Shown one piece after another: positions 13,801-14,138 of a stretch of DNA of 14,138 nucleotides (within the stretch, counting starts at the first letter, position 1; every line of letters starts with the position of its first letter). The notes below the pieces were generated by a model. That model ran no database searches, had not been told where the DNA came from, and saw only the letters and a list, made by a program, of their open reading frames with translations. The DNA is from CAYQUV01 sp964421005 (lineage in GTDB: Bacteria; Patescibacteriota; Minisyncoccia; Minisyncoccales; CG1-02-41-26), in NCBI GenBank assembly GCA_964421005.1, contig CAYQUV010000019.1, forward strand, positions 1 through 14,138, given 5' to 3'. Made by a program: the position numbers and the translations under genes.

Positions 13801-13991
13801 ACTTTTCCTAATAAAAAGCTGCCTATGGCTAATCCTGCCATAAAAACAACCAAAACAGTACTGATGGCATAACTTGTTGTTCCAAAGACCAAGCCGAGTT
13901 TTCTCGCCCAAACAACCTCGTAAATCAAAGCGGCACAACCGGAAAAAAAGAAAAGGAGTAAAATTATCAAATTAAATTTTGAGTGTTTCAT
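10875..13991 (-). CDS. Fused MFS-like membrane protein / spermidine-synthase-like domain / TPR repeats
   Basis: The 1038-residue protein has three parts. Residues 1-495 contain about 13 membrane helices in two homologous halves. FFFSGCAALIYEVVWAR (14-30) matches FFFTGFTALALEVLWTR (259-275), MGGTLPV (136) matches MGVTFPL (378), and YSLNTFGG (162) matches YSVNTLGC (404). Residues 500-745 form a spermidine-synthase-like Rossmann domain with RVNGKVDAS (553), IVGLGSG (596), EIEP (620), DGRNYL (651) and LFTKEYY (681). Where true aminopropyltransferases have an acidic DSSDP-type motif, this protein has SSQPSNPW (667-674), so polyamine synthesis is doubtful. Residues 850-1035 hold about five TPR repeats, a protein-binding scaffold. 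The family is usually annotated 'fused MFS/spermidine synthase' and its substrate is unknown. An in-frame stop at 14009-14007 fixes the start. No Shine-Dalgarno is visible and the leader would be very short. Confidence 0.92.
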   Translation of the reverse strand: MKHSKFNLIILLLFFFSGCAALIYEVVWARKLGLVFGTTSYAISTVLVVFMAGLAIGSFLLGKVVDKLKKPKHFLLLFAFLEIGVGIYAFFTPFIFKLIEKLQFIFLNGSEISTLNINLLRFILSFLALIIPTVLMGGTLPVISKFLIRFKEEVGGKIALLYSLNTFGGVLGVVLAGFFLIITFGLGVNGAIYTAASIDTLVGLSFLGLVKRESRANEKFILGEETPNKEIAKQAPVKINNQNNTQQLSVFRYFLLFIFFFTGFTALALEVLWTRALVLTIGSSTYAFSLILAGFLTGIALGSIIVAKFVDKIKNLWLWLAVTIGLIGIFVVFLNPLFDNLPFLFIKIFSFLGESFWGLQMVLFFLIFLVLLLPTFLMGVTFPLGTKIYIRDVKKVGSFLGEIYSVNTLGCIVGSFVGGFLLLPKLGLQKSIILCSLIYFILALTLIWLSPSMWLGRSKNGERGDKMRNWGRRFLFKAIFSLIIIGVISFSYYLPQWNKYNLTSGPAVYVQLYLLSPELISGETEKENIIFYKDGLLATVSISENTKGYLAMRVNGKVDASAGKVEFKQIGDLDTMLLTGYLPLLLHPGEPKDALIVGLGSGVTLGAMTQYPLEEIDLVEIEPAIIEAAEYFKEFNHNALEDPRVKIIVEDGRNYLLISQKKYDIISSQPSNPWVKGNANLFTKEYYQLCKNNLKKDGVMFQWVQLYSLDRENLKSVIYTFSEVFPYVQVWSSPDYKDLFLIGSLQPIKINQTKFRERFNIPEIKADFEKVAISKSEEVLSHFIFTENQVKKFKEFKLHTDNYPFLEFQTPLSLYKETVSQNLEELYSFQEDIEKIFGIKLSQEAKSFQKNNLLAVIYGERGDSEQAIKYLEEALSIKSDPILENSLSKYYYGKGKLAFLSGNEEEALTFYEKAAKLNLKEPVFLNTLGAAYLRKNEFENAEIWLKKATEVGPWYTWGFSNLGLLYLKQEKLEKAESYLKKALEVNQENTDALNWLAIYYYNKGMYREAKESLEKSLKINPDQPKTKERLKELLDLRD

Positions 13992-14005
13992 AAATGAAAA
14001 ACAAT

Positions 14006-14011
14006 ATTATA
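14006..14011 (-). promoter_or_regulatory. Possible -10 box of the MFS/spermidine-synthase-like gene
   Basis: TATAAT lies only 14 bases before the ATG, so transcription would start within about 8 bases of the start codon, giving a nearly leaderless mRNA. The -35 region at proper spacing (TCGTTA) is poor. The real promoter may lie further upstream, outside the window. Confidence 0.35.
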
Positions 14012-14089
14012 TTACTTTTTCACAGTCTTAACGAAAAAAACATCCTGTCTGGCTTTTAAATTAACCAACTTCAAACCCTCTTCATCATT
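14012..14089 (-). pseudogene. Possible C-terminal remnant of an upstream gene
   Basis: One frame reads DEEGLKLVNLKARQDVFF and ends VKTVKK before a TAA. Its composition is natural for a protein end. A TAA at 14092-14090 blocks it, but a neighbouring frame continues upstream with DLWIRFGK, as expected after a single frameshift. The piece is too short to name a family, and chance is possible. Confidence 0.3.
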
Positions 14090-14138
14090 TTACCAAATCT
14101 TATCCATAAATCAAAGAAAAGAAATTTAAAAACTTAAA

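Overview
This window looks like a fragment of an AT-rich bacterial genome, most likely from the Candidate Phyla Radiation (Patescibacteria, Parcubacteria-like). The basis is the domain style of the giant surface protein: DUF2341 modules, 'YRWRNDDG' modules, a macroglobulin-like 'WGVLAINTNKSIY' segment and Ser/Thr-rich stalks, which I know from that group. This assignment is inference; there is no rRNA or other marker gene here.

Positions 1-9326 (minus strand) hold one uninterrupted reading frame of at least 3108 codons that runs off the left edge. It encodes a membrane-anchored surface protein. Two tandem MerR/excisionase-like helix-turn-helix modules lie at the cytoplasmic N-terminus, followed by one membrane span. 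Outside are a beta-sandwich that appears split by a Ser/Thr/Glu-rich stalk, a charged helix, Ig/macroglobulin-like domains, and two DUF2341 + LamG-like units. A seven-repeat beta-propeller is spliced into the first DUF2341.

Positions 9327-9625 are a divergent control region. The leftward promoter has perfect -35 and extended -10 boxes and a 7-bp-arm inverted repeat at the predicted transcription start. A rightward promoter is followed by phased TTAATA direct repeats. It drives a 71-aa single-domain helix-turn-helix protein (9626-9841) that ends in a strong terminator, probably acting in both directions.

Positions 9948-10640 (minus) are a decayed class I SAM-dependent methyltransferase with several frameshifts, one linked to a 25-bp tandem duplication. 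Positions 10875-13991 (minus) encode a 1038-aa fusion of a duplicated MFS-like membrane region, a spermidine-synthase-like Rossmann domain lacking the usual catalytic acid, and C-terminal TPR repeats; it has its own terminator. Just upstream (14012-14089) is a short open stretch that may be the tail of another broken gene.

The most unusual part is the pairing of a small HTH protein with a divergent giant surface protein that itself carries two HTH modules on the cytoplasmic side of the membrane. The nested propeller is the second. How these genes work together cannot be proven from sequence. Shared regulation of the surface protein by the small HTH protein is the simplest model.
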